From: Artocarpus heterophyllus | Taxonomy: Eukaryota > Streptophyta > Magnoliopsida > Rosales > Moraceae | NCBI GenBank assembly: GCA_025403435.1 | Contig: CM046331.1 | Coordinates: 28,686,459-28,750,458 of the forward strand | Reading direction: 5' to 3' | DNA: 64,000 bases | Part shown: positions 12,128-23,180 of the stretch, in pieces | Numbering within the stretch: position 1 is the stretch's first letter | How the letters are laid out: each line of letters starts with the position of its first letter | Program-made: the position numbers and the translations under genes | Notes under the pieces: generated by a model | Database searches by the model: none | What the model saw: the letters and a program-made list of their open reading frames with translations, nothing else | Told to the model about the DNA's origin: nothing

Positions 12128-12676
12128 TAGAACCGGCAATTTTGGACATAACATGATGACACGATACGAAAACGATACAAGATAAACGAGTTTTGACCGC
12201 ACGTTTATTAATTGAGTCATAAATGGGTTGGCACAAATAACACGAAAATAAACGGGCTGTATTCATGATAACACGCCTTAACACGTTTAATTAAACGGGT
12301 CGTAAACGTATCAACACGGTATTACACGACCCGCCCATTTATAACACATTTAAACTTAAAAATAAAAATATTTGAAATATTTGTAGTAAGTTAGTATTAA
12401 TTAGATATTGTATTTTTATTAATTTTCTTTATTGGCTTTTTTTTAATTTTTAATTTTTAGTTAACTGAGTCATAAACGTGTCATGTGCGTATTGTTATCG
12501 TGTCAACCCCTCATGACACGTTTAATAATAGTGTTGTGCCGTGTTACGCGTGCCATAGGTGTGTCGTGTTCATGTTTGCATTTCTGGCACGTTTATTAAT
12601 CACATCATGTCTGTGTTAGGGCTAAATGTGTCGTGCTATAAACATGTACACACGAACACGTTTATTGCCACCTCTA
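12128..12676. mobile_element. hAT-like non-autonomous DNA transposon (MITE)
   Basis: A 549-bp element bounded by inverted ends TAGAACCGGCAAT (left) and ATTGCCACCTCTA (right), the plant hAT-type TAGRGGTGGCAAT terminus, and flanked by a perfect 8-bp duplication GTATCAAT (12120-12127 and 12677-12684). An 8-bp duplication is diagnostic of hAT. The interior is rich in ACACG/CGTGT-type subterminal repeats, likely transposase-binding, and has no transposase coding. Confidence 0.88.
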
Positions 12677-12938
12677 GTATCAATAGTGATTATAAGTATT
12701 AATATTGTTATGTCTTAAAAATGTTGAATAATAACATTGTTATCGAGGCTTTAAAGTTGTTTTCTCGATTTATGGAAGTAAGTTATTATTATACATTGAT
12801 CTTTCATTCAATTGTATATTATATATAGCTAAATCCTTAGATATTCTTAGAAGATAATATTAATAAAGTAACTTGTTATTGCATATTAACAATATACAAT
12901 AACAATGTAATTAATACCAACATCAAAAGTCAATAAAG

Positions 12939-12940
<2 letters not shown>

Positions 12941-12982
<42 letters not shown>
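12941..12982. repeat. (TA)n microsatellite
   Basis: Pure AT dinucleotide run of 42 bases. Confidence 0.95.
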
Positions 12983-12986
<4 letters not shown>

Positions 12987-13098
12987 TCTTGCCTCAGCCT
13001 TCTTTTAATGCAAGATCGATCGCCAATATTTTTCAATTTCAAAACTGATCACTAGCTTAAATAAATTTAATAGAAAAACTTGAAATCTAATCAAGAAA

Positions 13099-15311
13099 TG
13101 TAACGCCTCGAAATTAATTAAATAAGATTAATGTGTAACATGGTGTATTAGTGTGCCTAAAAGTAATTTAAACCTAATTTAATTATCTTGTGATGTTTTC
13201 AAATTAATTTCACTATTAATTATTTTTATTTTTATTTACATTTTTATTTGTTATTTTGAATTTTAAAACAAACCAATTTATTAAATTCTAAACAAGTCCC
13301 TTTTGCTGAAAACTTGAATTGTTTGGAATCTACTCATGAAAACAGGAGCAGCCCATGGTTTTCTTCAAACCGACTGCCCCTTCCTCTATTTATTTCCCTC
13401 TTCCCTCTCTTCTCTCTTCATCTCTCTTAGCTCTCTCTCCCTCTCACTCGTTGTCTCTCTCTCTCTTCCCTCCCAAAAATTTTTGATTCAAAATTTAGCG
13501 TGAATCTTCGATTCCTAGCATGATTGATTGGAGGCCTAGTGGCAAGATTGAATCTCCATAAACTTGATTTCAAGTTCAGATTCAACGTTAGTTTTACTTT
13601 TTTTTTTCAAATTTTAAACTTTTTCTCTAAACTTTCAATTTCTTTAAAATGTTATGATCCAAGTTTCTTGAGGTTAGGAAACCTTTACTCTAGGTTAGTA
13701 GAACACAAACCCTCACGAACTCAAGCTTGATTTTGTCGCTTGATTTGGACAAAATTAAGCTTAGTCAACTTTTTCCCTTTTTCTTTATTTTTGGATTTCT
13801 TTAAAAAATTTTATGTAAATCTTGTTTAAAGTTGTCTAAAAGTGTTCTATTATATTTTTTTAGCATTTTATGAATGTTTTGTATGTTTGGGAACTGAGAA
13901 AACAATTTGGAAATGAAGATGCGAACTCGGGGAGGCCGAGGCTCGTATATGGAAATTTCCAGATTTTTTTACCAATTCGGCAGGCTAGACACATGAGTTC
14001 GTCATGCCGGACTCATCATGTCGGTAAGCCGAACCTAGGGACAGTTCGACAGGCCGACCCTGTATGGCCGGTAGGCCGAACTACGGAGTTCGGAAGGCCG
14101 GGCTAAGTACTTCGGTAGGCCAACCGACTCTATGAAAAATGACCGTTTTTCATCCGTTTTTACTGTTTTAAACATAGATTGTGATTTTAACTTTATAGTA
14201 TGATTTTACGAATATAAATGACACACTAGGACACCATGAGATAGCTTAGTAAGGTAGAATATCTTAAGCTAGATATTGATGAACTTAGTTTACATTTAAG
14301 GTTGCTCGTGGTTCCATAGAGCTACTGTATAGCAGAGCGGGACTATAGTGTTGAGTTACGGTGCCGGGTATAGAGGTAGGACTTCTACTCCTTTCTTTAG
14401 TTGCTGTGTTTTAATGGTTTTAGCTTCAAAATGATTTCTTTCAAAATGTTTTCAATGAATAATTGAAAAAGATTTTCATAAGTTGTTTGCATAAACTGTT
14501 GAATAAGATGATATTCATAATGAACCGCATAATGGATGTAAATGAATACACTCGGTAAAATGAGATTTTAATAACTATAGATAAGCATAGATGGGCATGA
14601 TGCCATACTTAGAGATCGGATCGTGTAGAGTGCAACGTTAGGGGCATGTCTCGAAACCCAATTGAGGCACTACAGTGGTGATATTTATAATTCAAAGAAG
14701 AAAAGATAATATAATACTTTCTAGACGAACAATGAATTGTTTTTGGTAAGAATGAATTAATTGAAATTATTTATTTAATTCATTTTTCTAAATATTTTCT
14801 TGAATGTTTAACTTTATATTCAAATTAAATGTTTAAAAGCCTAGCCTACTGAGCCTTTTGCTTACACTTTTCTTGTTTTAAACTTTTCCCTCATTCTAGG
14901 TGAAATTTAGCTTAGGACCGATTGAGAGGCTACCAATCGGACTCGTGAGCAGTAGAAGATTTTGAGTAGGTCAATTGTATTGATTAATCAAGGCATGTAA
15001 TATGTTAATTTCTCATTTCTCATATTGGACTGTGGTTGAAATTTTAATTATTATCGATACTATATGTATGCACACTAATGTAGGTCCGGTGAGGCCTAAT
15101 CTTTACTTATTTGCTTCTTGTACTATTTTATTTTGTCTTATCTGCTTTTATTATTTTGATAAGAAATTTAAAATGGGTTTTAAATTTATCACATTTTTCT
15201 TAATCAACTAAATTCTTTAAATGAGTGATTTTAATTAAAATTTAATTTAATTAACCTAATAAATTTGATTTAATTAACTTGCCATGTCACCCTGGGTTTC
15301 AAGGTGTGACA
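13099..15311 (+). mobile_element. Solo LTR, Tekay-like Ty3/gypsy family, plus orientation
   Basis: A 2213-bp single LTR starting TGTAACGCCTCGAAATT and ending GGTGTGACA, flanked by a perfect 5-bp duplication AGAAA (13094-13098 and 15312-15316). It matches in reverse complement the LTR at 60224-62378: both have GTTCGTGGTTCC / GCTCGTGGTTCC, the GGTAGGACTTCTA block, a TCTCGAAACCC block and a GC-rich near-palindrome array (here 13925-14125). No internal genes remain, as expected from recombination between the two LTRs. Open frames inside it (for example 13870-14106) are LTR sequence. Confidence 0.88.
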
Positions 15312-15316
15312 AGAAA

Positions 15317-16934
15317 ATATGTAATAGAGTTTATTACAAGCATACACTGAAGTTTTTATAATAAGTTCTATCAAATTTAACTTTTCTCTTTTCCAATCTT
15401 TACTCTTTTATTATAAATGATTAATTTCTTCACTTTTTGAATTGCTATCCTGTATTTGATATAATGAATTGCCATCTAAATATTAGAGAAAACAAATTCT
15501 ACTGCTTGTTCAAAAAATAAGGAAACAATTAGAATGTGCAAATGAATAGAAAACAAGTTATAGCATATATTTACAACAATATTGTCTAACTGATTATTTT
15601 ATCAGAATGCTCTATTCATCCGATCTGAATAATTGTGATGTATAATTTTGACTTTTTTCCCAAAACATTAATGTGCACATTTTATTTTTTGGAAGAAATA
15701 TGTATACTAGTGAAAAAAAATCAAGAAATAAAATATAAGAGAGAGATATAAATAGACTTACTCTAATATTAAACAATCCAAGTCATTATGGGGAAAATTT
15801 TTTCAGCAAATGCTTAGGGATTTTTCTTAGATTTTGATAAGTGATGTTTTCTCAATCTTTTAGCCTTTCGGAATAAAATGAAGTTTTTAAACTTTTGTAG
15901 GTTCATATATAAATTTGGGACAATATATACACACACACATATATATATGTATGTATGTATGTATAGTTGAAGGAGCTAGCTCCCTTGTTTTCCTTAAAAA
16001 ATAGATGCAATGCATTAGAGATTCAAAAACGAATCTGACTTGATTTACTTATATACTTTTTAACCAATCACAAGCTAATAAATCATATTTAAACCCACAC
16101 AATTTTATACGTTAATCTCTAAATTATTAAAAACCCAGTTCCCTACTGAAATATCTAACATTCCTCCCCCCACCCCCAAAAAAAAAAAAAAAAAACTTTA
16201 AAGAACGAAAAAAAGGGTTAAAAATTAGTTTCTGTTAAAAAATATAGAAATGATACTTCTAGAATGTCATTGTTGTCGACGTTCTTCCGATTGTTTTTCT
16301 TTTCCAAGCTTTCAAGCTGCTTTTGATTGTTTATGTCGTTTATAAAGTTGTTTCCGCTACTATTTGCCGTCGTTTCGAAGTAATTGTCGTTCTTGGACTT
16401 TGTTGTCTGTTATTTAAATTATCAGATTTAAGACTACTGTTTGACGTTCTTCCAGTTTTGTCGTTTGGTTATACTTGTTGTCGTTTTGTTCTTCAATTAC
16501 CTGACAGCGACCTGGCCCATTATTTGTTTCATAAATTTGAACCAAAAAAGATTTGAGTTTGTTTTCTCTAAAAAAATTTGAACAAATTTGGATTTCTATG
16601 TAAAATTTTTATTCAACCTGTAAACTAAATGATAAAGCAAAATTAAAAAAAAAAAAAAAAAAAACACATTTTACTGGTCAAACCCAATCAGAATATCTCA
16701 AAACCCACCTAAAAAAGCTCAAAGAGAAAAATCTCTAAAAGTTTTATATTCAATAACAATATTCTAATCAAGTTGTTATAATTAGCTTATAAAGGTATTT
16801 ATAGCCCTCTAACAAAACGATAACAAATACTATTCTCTTGCATTAATAGACTAGTTTTTTATGATTATGATGATGCCAAAATTCATTTAATCTCTCTTCT
16901 TAGCCATAATATTATCACAACCTTGCACGAGTGA
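15317..16934. other. Intergenic, no gene recognised
   Basis: AT-rich spacer with TA/CA/GTAT short repeats near 15925-15965, a C-run followed by an A-run at 16165-16195, and an A-run at 16646-16665. Between 16270 and 16500 the motif TGTCGTT or GTCGTTT recurs about seven times, which I cannot explain. Confidence 0.5.
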
Positions 16935-17177
16935 CGAACCCCCACTTTCCCTACCAAAAAAAACTTCGTCTCTTGCAAAGATCTTCCAATTCTGAGCTCA
17001 ACCCTCCATGAAATCCTTCATCAGGCCAAGCCAAAATCACCTTTCGAAAATCGGGTCATGGATTTGGAATTCGGATGGGCCATAAACCCTACTTCCATAG
17101 GATTAATAGCCTGTTCTGATGCTTTGATCGCTTTTCAACCCTCCCACAACGAGCTAGACTTATCTTCAAGAGGGTAA
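16935..17177 (+). pseudogene. Unrecognised open-frame fragment, possible decayed exon
   Basis: An 80-codon open stretch without an ATG at its start (first internal Met codon at 17058). Its composition looks protein-like rather than repeat-like: it includes DLPILSSTLHEILHQAK, FGWAINPTSIGLIACSD and SHNELDLSSRG before a TAA. The last codons read AGA GGG TAA, so a GTAATC donor could also end an exon here. I do not recognise the family. A run of eight A residues at 16956-16963 could hide a frameshift from an upstream hydrophobic stretch in another frame. It may be a relic of a captured or degraded gene. Confidence 0.25.
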
Positions 17178-17250
17178 TCTCAACTTCTCTGTGTTTGATA
17201 TATCATATCTCTGCTTCTTATTGAAACGACAAGATGTTCATCTTTACAAT

Positions 17251-17462
17251 CAGGGGTGGAACAAGAAAAATTATTGAAAAGATGGAGGTGTAATTGAACT
17301 AATGAGGTGAGGGGCGAAATTGATTTTAGAAAAGTGAAATATAATTTTAGAAAGTATGAAATGTAATTTTAGAAGTGACGGAATTAATTTTTATATATAA
17401 AATTATAAGAAAAAAATTTAAGAGGTAGCTGTCCACCCTCGTCTCTATATGGCTCTGGCCTT
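17251..17462. mobile_element. MITE-like element, CAGGGGC family, copy 3
   Basis: Starts CAGGGGTGGAAC and ends TATATGGCTCTGGCC. Shares AATTGAACTAATGAGGTGAG and a TTTAAGAGGTAGCTG tail with copies 1 and 2. No ORF. Confidence 0.6.
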
Positions 17463-18094
17463 ATTTGCCACAATACAACTTCATAAGAATATTACCACCG
17501 TGTGAAGGAAAAGTTTTGGGATGTATTGACAATGCATGATTTGTCCGGTCCTAATTTCCGGTTGTTTGGAAGCGTTGACTTCCTCTTGAAAAGAGTTGAA
17601 GCGGGCAAACGAAGCTCTAGGGCCACAACAAACAAATGTTCTTGGAATAACCAATAGGGGTTTTCTCATGCCTTTTAGGGCCATAATAGCTAGCATGTTA
17701 AGGTGTTCGAAGTGTCGAATCTGGCTTGGTTTCATTTATAATGGGACGTGTCAGTTATTCGGGTTTTCTTGACGGAGTAGAGTCGGAAGGGGAACCGGGC
17801 TTTGGCTCGGTGATAAGTTTTGAGGGACCAAGTACAAGGGCCATAGATGCATAACCATAAGTATCTTTGCCCCAGCAACGGTTCAAATGTTGGTTGGTCA
17901 TTTCTTAAGGCCTAAGAAAGGACATGAATACGGGGTGTTTTGAATGTGTCTCACCATGCTAGTCTTTGATGTTTATCTCCTCTTTAATTGACTATTGTTT
18001 ATGTGCTATTGAGTATTGAACGTATGCTTGGCTTACCTAATATTGACTTGATTCATATTGTTTTACCTCCACGGTTCCGATTGAAATTCGTTAC

Positions 18095-18148
<54 letters not shown>

Positions 18149-18400
18149 TTTTCATTTTTGTCAACGTCTACTTCACTATCCTAAAAGACATGCACAATTC
18201 GACCTTTTGCAATAATCTTTTATTATTAAATGGTTTGTTTGATAAAGTCATTCTAACTTATTAGTTTTTAGTAATGTAAAGCTCACACATGCTACAATGA
18301 AGACAAAAAATATTTAAATATAAAGCTCTCACATGTTACAGTATTTTAGTTTCAATTGCGTTCTCAATCCCTTTATGGCAAGCAACTCTTGTTTTCCAAT
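17463..18400. other. Intergenic downstream of the splicing-factor gene
   Basis: No gene recognised. An 84-codon minus-strand open frame (17481-17735) lacks any domain I know. A TA run then a T run lies at 18097-18152. Around 18226-18375 is a MITE-family remnant with TAAAGCTCACACATGCTACA and AAAGCTCTCACATGTTACAG. Confidence 0.5.
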
Positions 18401-18404
18401 TTTA

Positions 18405-18701
18405 CATTTTATTAGTGCATAGTAAGATCTTTAACATGCTGAAGACCTTTTCTCTACCAAATTAATGGCTTATAAGATATATTAGTCTGACATTCTCTCG
18501 AGTCCCAACACAATCAGAAAATATTCTCAACGTCAAACCAGATATCAGAGGCTGTAAATTAGAACAATATAAGAACGTGAGAAAAAAAAGCTCTTTTTGC
18601 TCATTAACATAAATGATTGAAATCGTGACAATTGATACTACAATAGCCACCCAAAAAAAAAAAAAAAAAACCAGAAAAAACAGAAAAAAGCCCTCCACCT
18701 A
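18405..18701 (-). other. 3' UTR region of the SFSWAP-type gene
   Basis: Downstream of the TAG/TAA end of the last exon on the minus strand. A candidate poly(A) signal AATAAAA lies on the minus strand at about 18407-18413. A long A-run on the plus strand (about 18653-18670) would be a U-run in the transcript. Confidence 0.4.
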
Positions 18702-21700
18702 TTACAAGGTAGCCATCAACATGGCACGGATTTTGGCTCTTAAATCATCAGAGACCACCGTGGTTTCAGAGGGCTGGGATGGAGCACTTTCTTGTTGATG
18801 CAATTTTAATAAATCTACAGAGGCTTCCCTACTAGCTCTTTCACTTTCATTTGCTTTCGATTGATCCGATTTTGCACAGATTTCTCCTTCTTCTAACTCC
18901 ACTTCTCTTTCAGAATGATGCTTCCTATGTTTAATGGATCTCCTACATTCCCGACCCTCATTGTCTGAAGAGCCACCTTGTTTGTGTCTGTGTCGAGTGC
19001 GTCGATGTTCGTCATCAGAGGAGCCCACGTGTCGTCGATGGTGTTGAGAACGACGATGCTCTTCATCATCAGAGCTATGATATTTTTGCCTTTTCCTGGA
19101 GGACCTATGCTCGCCATCATCAGAGGAGCTGCTGTGCTTGTGCCGACGCTGAGAGTGCTGATCCTCATCATCAGAGTATTCGTCACTGTCATGCTTATGA
19201 CGGTGTTGAGAATCTCTGTCCTTGGAAGAGGAATGTCTTTTCCTGTGCTTATGCCTGTCCCCACTATGGTGTGATGATCGATGAGACCTGTGCTTCTTCC
19301 TTGAGTGCTTGCGGTCCCTTTTGTCATCTTCCTCCCGTTCTTCTTCCTCCTCCTCTTCATCATCTCTTTTAGACCTTGACCTATAAATCCTCTTTGAACT
19401 TCGCTCATTGCATTCGTTGACAAGAATTCTCCTATCAGACTTCTCAGTCTTGTCCGAAGTGTCAATATCTGCCGGAACTGAACTCCCCTCTGTCTCTTTG
19501 CCGGCAGGATTCACAAACTCGTTGCCTGACGAGGAAACACCAGACACAGCTGGTTCAACTGATAAGCTGCGCAATGGCTCCGGTTTTAAAGGTGCAGCCC
19601 CGCTTTTTACCATGGCTGCAAACATCTTTGCCCGTTTCAATCTCTCAGCTTTCAGCTTCTGTTCTCTGGTCAAGGATGCTTCAGAGGAATCAGCCTCATT
19701 AGCAGCTGCACGAGCAGCAATCTCTGCCATGGCCTTTGCTACGGGAACAGAAATGCTAGACTCCCCAACTGCGTTTTGCCTTTGGGTGGAACTTTGAGGT
19801 TGAGATGAGTGGAGACTCCCAAAGCTTAAAGATTGCCCAACCTCATCACTGGGGCCTTGACCAATGCCTACACCTGATAGTTTTATGAACAGTTGTAGAC
19901 TTGGATTCTTAATGCCACTTGTGGCAGCTTTAAGGATAGCCGCAGCAGCATCTGCATCTATAGTGACTTCACATTGTGGTTGGCTAACTTTGGGAGGTGG
20001 ATCTTGTCCATCCTTCTTGGATTTTCCAAGTACCATCCGAAACTTCTCTTTCTTGTCGTAATCATACGGTATATCAGCATCAGCTGATACTGACGACAGT
20101 GCATCACCTTCTCTACGCAATGTAGTTTTCTTTTCTGTCCTGTGCCCCATTGACTCATGCTTCTCAGAAATGCAGCCCTTACCAGGTAACCTAGACTGTT
20201 GAAAAAGGAGGGGCCAAAAACATGCATCAGCATCAATAAACAGCAAAATACGTCATTAGCAACATATAAAAATTTAACAGATACCATAACTGCAAAAAGG
20301 GAGCATGAAATAGGCAGAGAAATCCCCCCCTTTCCCGTAATCATAACACGAGGATTTAAAAATTAATTTGTCATCAAACAAATCTTTGGGAAAATGACAT
20401 AAAACTAGCACACAACAGTAAGAGTGCAGGACTCACCTCCTTAGTCTTTTGCAGGACCTTTAAATAGTAAGGATAATATGGATTAGACGGCAGAAGGAAG
20501 GGGAATCTTCCAAACTTGCGATCCTGTTCAGCAAGAACAGCTTCAAATTCTTTCCCATTTTTCAAGATGAACTCAACTATCTTTTCAACCGCTCTCTTTA
20601 ATTCAGATGGAGGCTCCAACACAGGCAGTTCAACCTTGGCGGTGCTAGGCATCGCAGGTTCCTGTGACTTACCGGTGGCGGGGCCAACTGACCCCATGGC
20701 ATCCCCATCCCTTTTCGCCTCTGATGTAGTGGAACTTTTAACTGTGTTAATGCTACGATTCCGCTTTATGACATGCACTTTTTCTTTCATATTGTTTGAA
20801 ACAACCTCACTTTTTGCAATTGGATTTTCTAAAGATTCCTTTTGTTCTACTCCATAAGAAGCAGTCATACTACCAGCACCAACAGTTTCCTGAGACTTGT
20901 CTGATTTTGCTTTAGGTAATAGATCCTCGGTGGTGCCATCCTCGTCCTCTCCAGACCCATATACAGAACCAAGCAAAGACAATGCGCCACCAGTGTGACT
21001 AGGTCCATTATCACCTTTCTTCTTTTCTTCTAGGGATTTCCCATCAAGTAGCTCATGATGATCAACAAGATACCTAAAGTAGGGATGAAGATGATGGTTA
21101 GGCATCAAGAACCCAAATGTTGGGTTGTCTCCGTGTTTTACCCTCAAAACAATTTCGGATTGCCCACCATGCTTGCTGACAAACATAGCAGTTCGTGCAA
21201 TGATTTGATGTACCTTCTCCGTGGGAGGCTGTAAAACAGGAGAAAAAAATTCCCATTTCAAAATTAAGATATTTCACATTTTCAAAGCTCACATGATATA
21301 ATGTCATGTAAAGAAAAGCTAAGAATAAACCACAATAGTTAATCCTAATATAGACCCATAGAACCTCACATATTCTGGATAACAAGAAAAAGAACCCTAT
21401 GAGTTATATCTCATCCAATTTGCTTGCAAGCAGTAAGATTCAAGGAATTTCTACCATCCTAATCCCACCTGCACAGCCCCTTGGATCACAAGAACGCCAT
21501 CTCTGCTCCGAGCATCTGAAACTTAGACATGGTAAGCCTTAGAATAACACATGCACCTTAGTGAATTATCATCTGATCAGGCCACATTGGTTAAAAATCA
21601 AACCTACAACAATATGTGTATTGCATAAACTGCAGGGGATAAAATGCAAGGGAAAGTACTTACTAGGTTCTGAATTAAGCTTTCTGGCACGGGAAAAGGT

Positions 21701-22962
21701 GGGCAGAAAACATAATCGACAAGTTCATTTTTCAGTGCAGTTGCTTCACCCGGATTTTCATAAGAGAAGGAAACAGCATGGTAGCCACTATCAACTACTG
21801 GCTCTGCATCTTTACCTGCATCTGAACACGAGGTAGAATATTTAACATCAAGCTTATAAAGAATAAGAAAACCACTTCTACCTGCAATGGAGTCAATTAC
21901 ACACAATAGGGAACTAGTTCCAAACAGGTATATCAACAGAAACTAAATATATGTATATATATAAATATAAAAAATCATTAACAAAAACATTCTTACTCGT
22001 GTCTCTGACAAAGGAATTGTTGCAAATTTATATTCCATCCTGCAAACTGAAGAGATGTTGGGAAAAGTATAACAGTGTTGCAAACAAGAAACTGACTCCC
22101 ATAAGCCAATCACAGGCTTAACAACCACCCCTCCTTGGTCCCAAAACATTAATGCTCACTTCACCAAGCATTTCAAGAAACTATCAACTATTAGTATTCC
22201 TACCTACCACGAATCGGCACCTCTAGTTCGGCAATTTATCAAACTCCCAAGCCTTTTTCAAATCACGGAAACTCGATTCTCTATGGAAAACTCATCAGCA
22301 ATTCCACAAAAAACTCTAGGTTTTATCTAATCTCGCCTAACAAGATTCTAATCTCAACCTTAGTACTTCAGCTCAAGATAACTAACCGCCAAAGGTCACA
22401 ACAAACTTCACCTGGATGTACGTTAGCTCTACCTCGAACTACAAAATCCAATTTTTTTCTTTATTTCTTCTTCTAATGCACAAATAACCAATGAATCTCC
22501 AAAAAATGAAAAAATTACTAAATTAAGAAAAAATTCCAATTTTTACTATTATTAAACTCCACCTATAACTAGAAATCCAATTTATTCTCCATTATCTTCA
22601 TCTAAAGCACCAATAATTAAATTATCCATTAAATGAAATGAAAAACGCATTAAATTGTGCAAAATTTTCAATCTTTACGCTTTTTATCCTTGCTTACCTT
22701 GTTCTTGTTCTTGTTCATCCGAAGGTGGCGGCAAATCGAGGTATCGTTCACGATCGAGGTCGGATTCGAGCGCGCCGTCGGGGAGGAGAGAAGGACGGCG
22801 GCGATTTCGAGGCGGCGGAGGAGCGGAGAGGAGGTGGCGGACGTCGTAGCGATCGATGGAGAGCGAATTCCACTCGACAAGAGCCTCCTTGGAGTTCACA
22901 AAGGCGGCGCTTGCGTCGTCGTCGAAGAGAAGCGCGTGCCGACCAATCACCTCAAGATCCAT
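18702..22962 (-). CDS. SFSWAP: SFSWAP-type splicing regulator (SURP/SWAP domain, RS-rich)
   Basis: Four coding exons: 22698-22962, 21664-21815, 20437-21228 and 18702-20195, joining in frame (265+152+792+1494 nt) to 900 aa. Donors are GTAAGC, GTAAGT and GTGAGT; acceptors are GATGCAG, TTTACAG and CAACAG. The N-terminus (HALLFDDDASAAFVNS, then EWNSLSIDRYDVRHLL) is the DRY_EERY domain of suppressor-of-white-apricot proteins. SURP module 1 is at about residues 142-195 and SURP module 2 at about 348-403. The last exon has a long R/S/H/K-rich region with an acidic run (about 665-850) and a conserved end with DLRAKIRAML. In animals this family is an RS-domain alternative-splicing regulator that controls its own and other pre-mRNAs; SURP modules bind SF1-type partners. 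Nuclear speckle location and a splicing role in this plant are inferred from the family. Confidence 0.9.
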
Positions 22963-23180
22963 CGCTTCTGATCGGCCGTCTGGCTCTGCGAGATTGTGAG
23001 CAGATGAACTCGAGCTGGAATGGCGGAAACCCTAGATGCGATTTTTTTTTTTTTTGGCTGAAAATGGTTTGTGTTTGGAATAGAAACGCAGGGAAGGACA
23101 GGAGAGAGGAAACCCAAAAAAGGTTAGAGGAAACAGAAAAGGGACCGACCTGTTTGTCCTCTAACGGGTTCAAGTATCCT
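22963..23180 (-). promoter_or_regulatory. Promoter/5' UTR of the SFSWAP-type gene
   Basis: On the plus strand AAACCCTAG lies at 23027-23035, about 65 bases upstream of the ATG. This is the telo-box (AAACCCTA) common near start sites of plant housekeeping genes for translation and RNA processing. A T-run follows at 23042-23055. There is no obvious TATA box, consistent with housekeeping expression. Confidence 0.45.

Noticed and set aside
13870..14106. 78-codon frame with a normal start
   Set aside because: Lies inside the solo LTR and covers the GC-rich repeat array.
17481..17735. 84-codon minus-strand frame as a gene
   Set aside because: No recognisable domain, no supporting context and no clear ATG-proximal promoter; left as spacer.
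18893..20061. Long open frames on both strands over the splicing-factor last exon
   Set aside because: They are shadows of the RS-rich coding sequence, with no domain of their own.
21997..22046. A possible 50-nt extra coding exon of the SFSWAP-type gene (TTCAG acceptor, GTAAGA donor)
   Set aside because: Including it breaks the reading frame between exons 1 and 2; joining 22698 directly to 21815 keeps phase and gives a normal protein.
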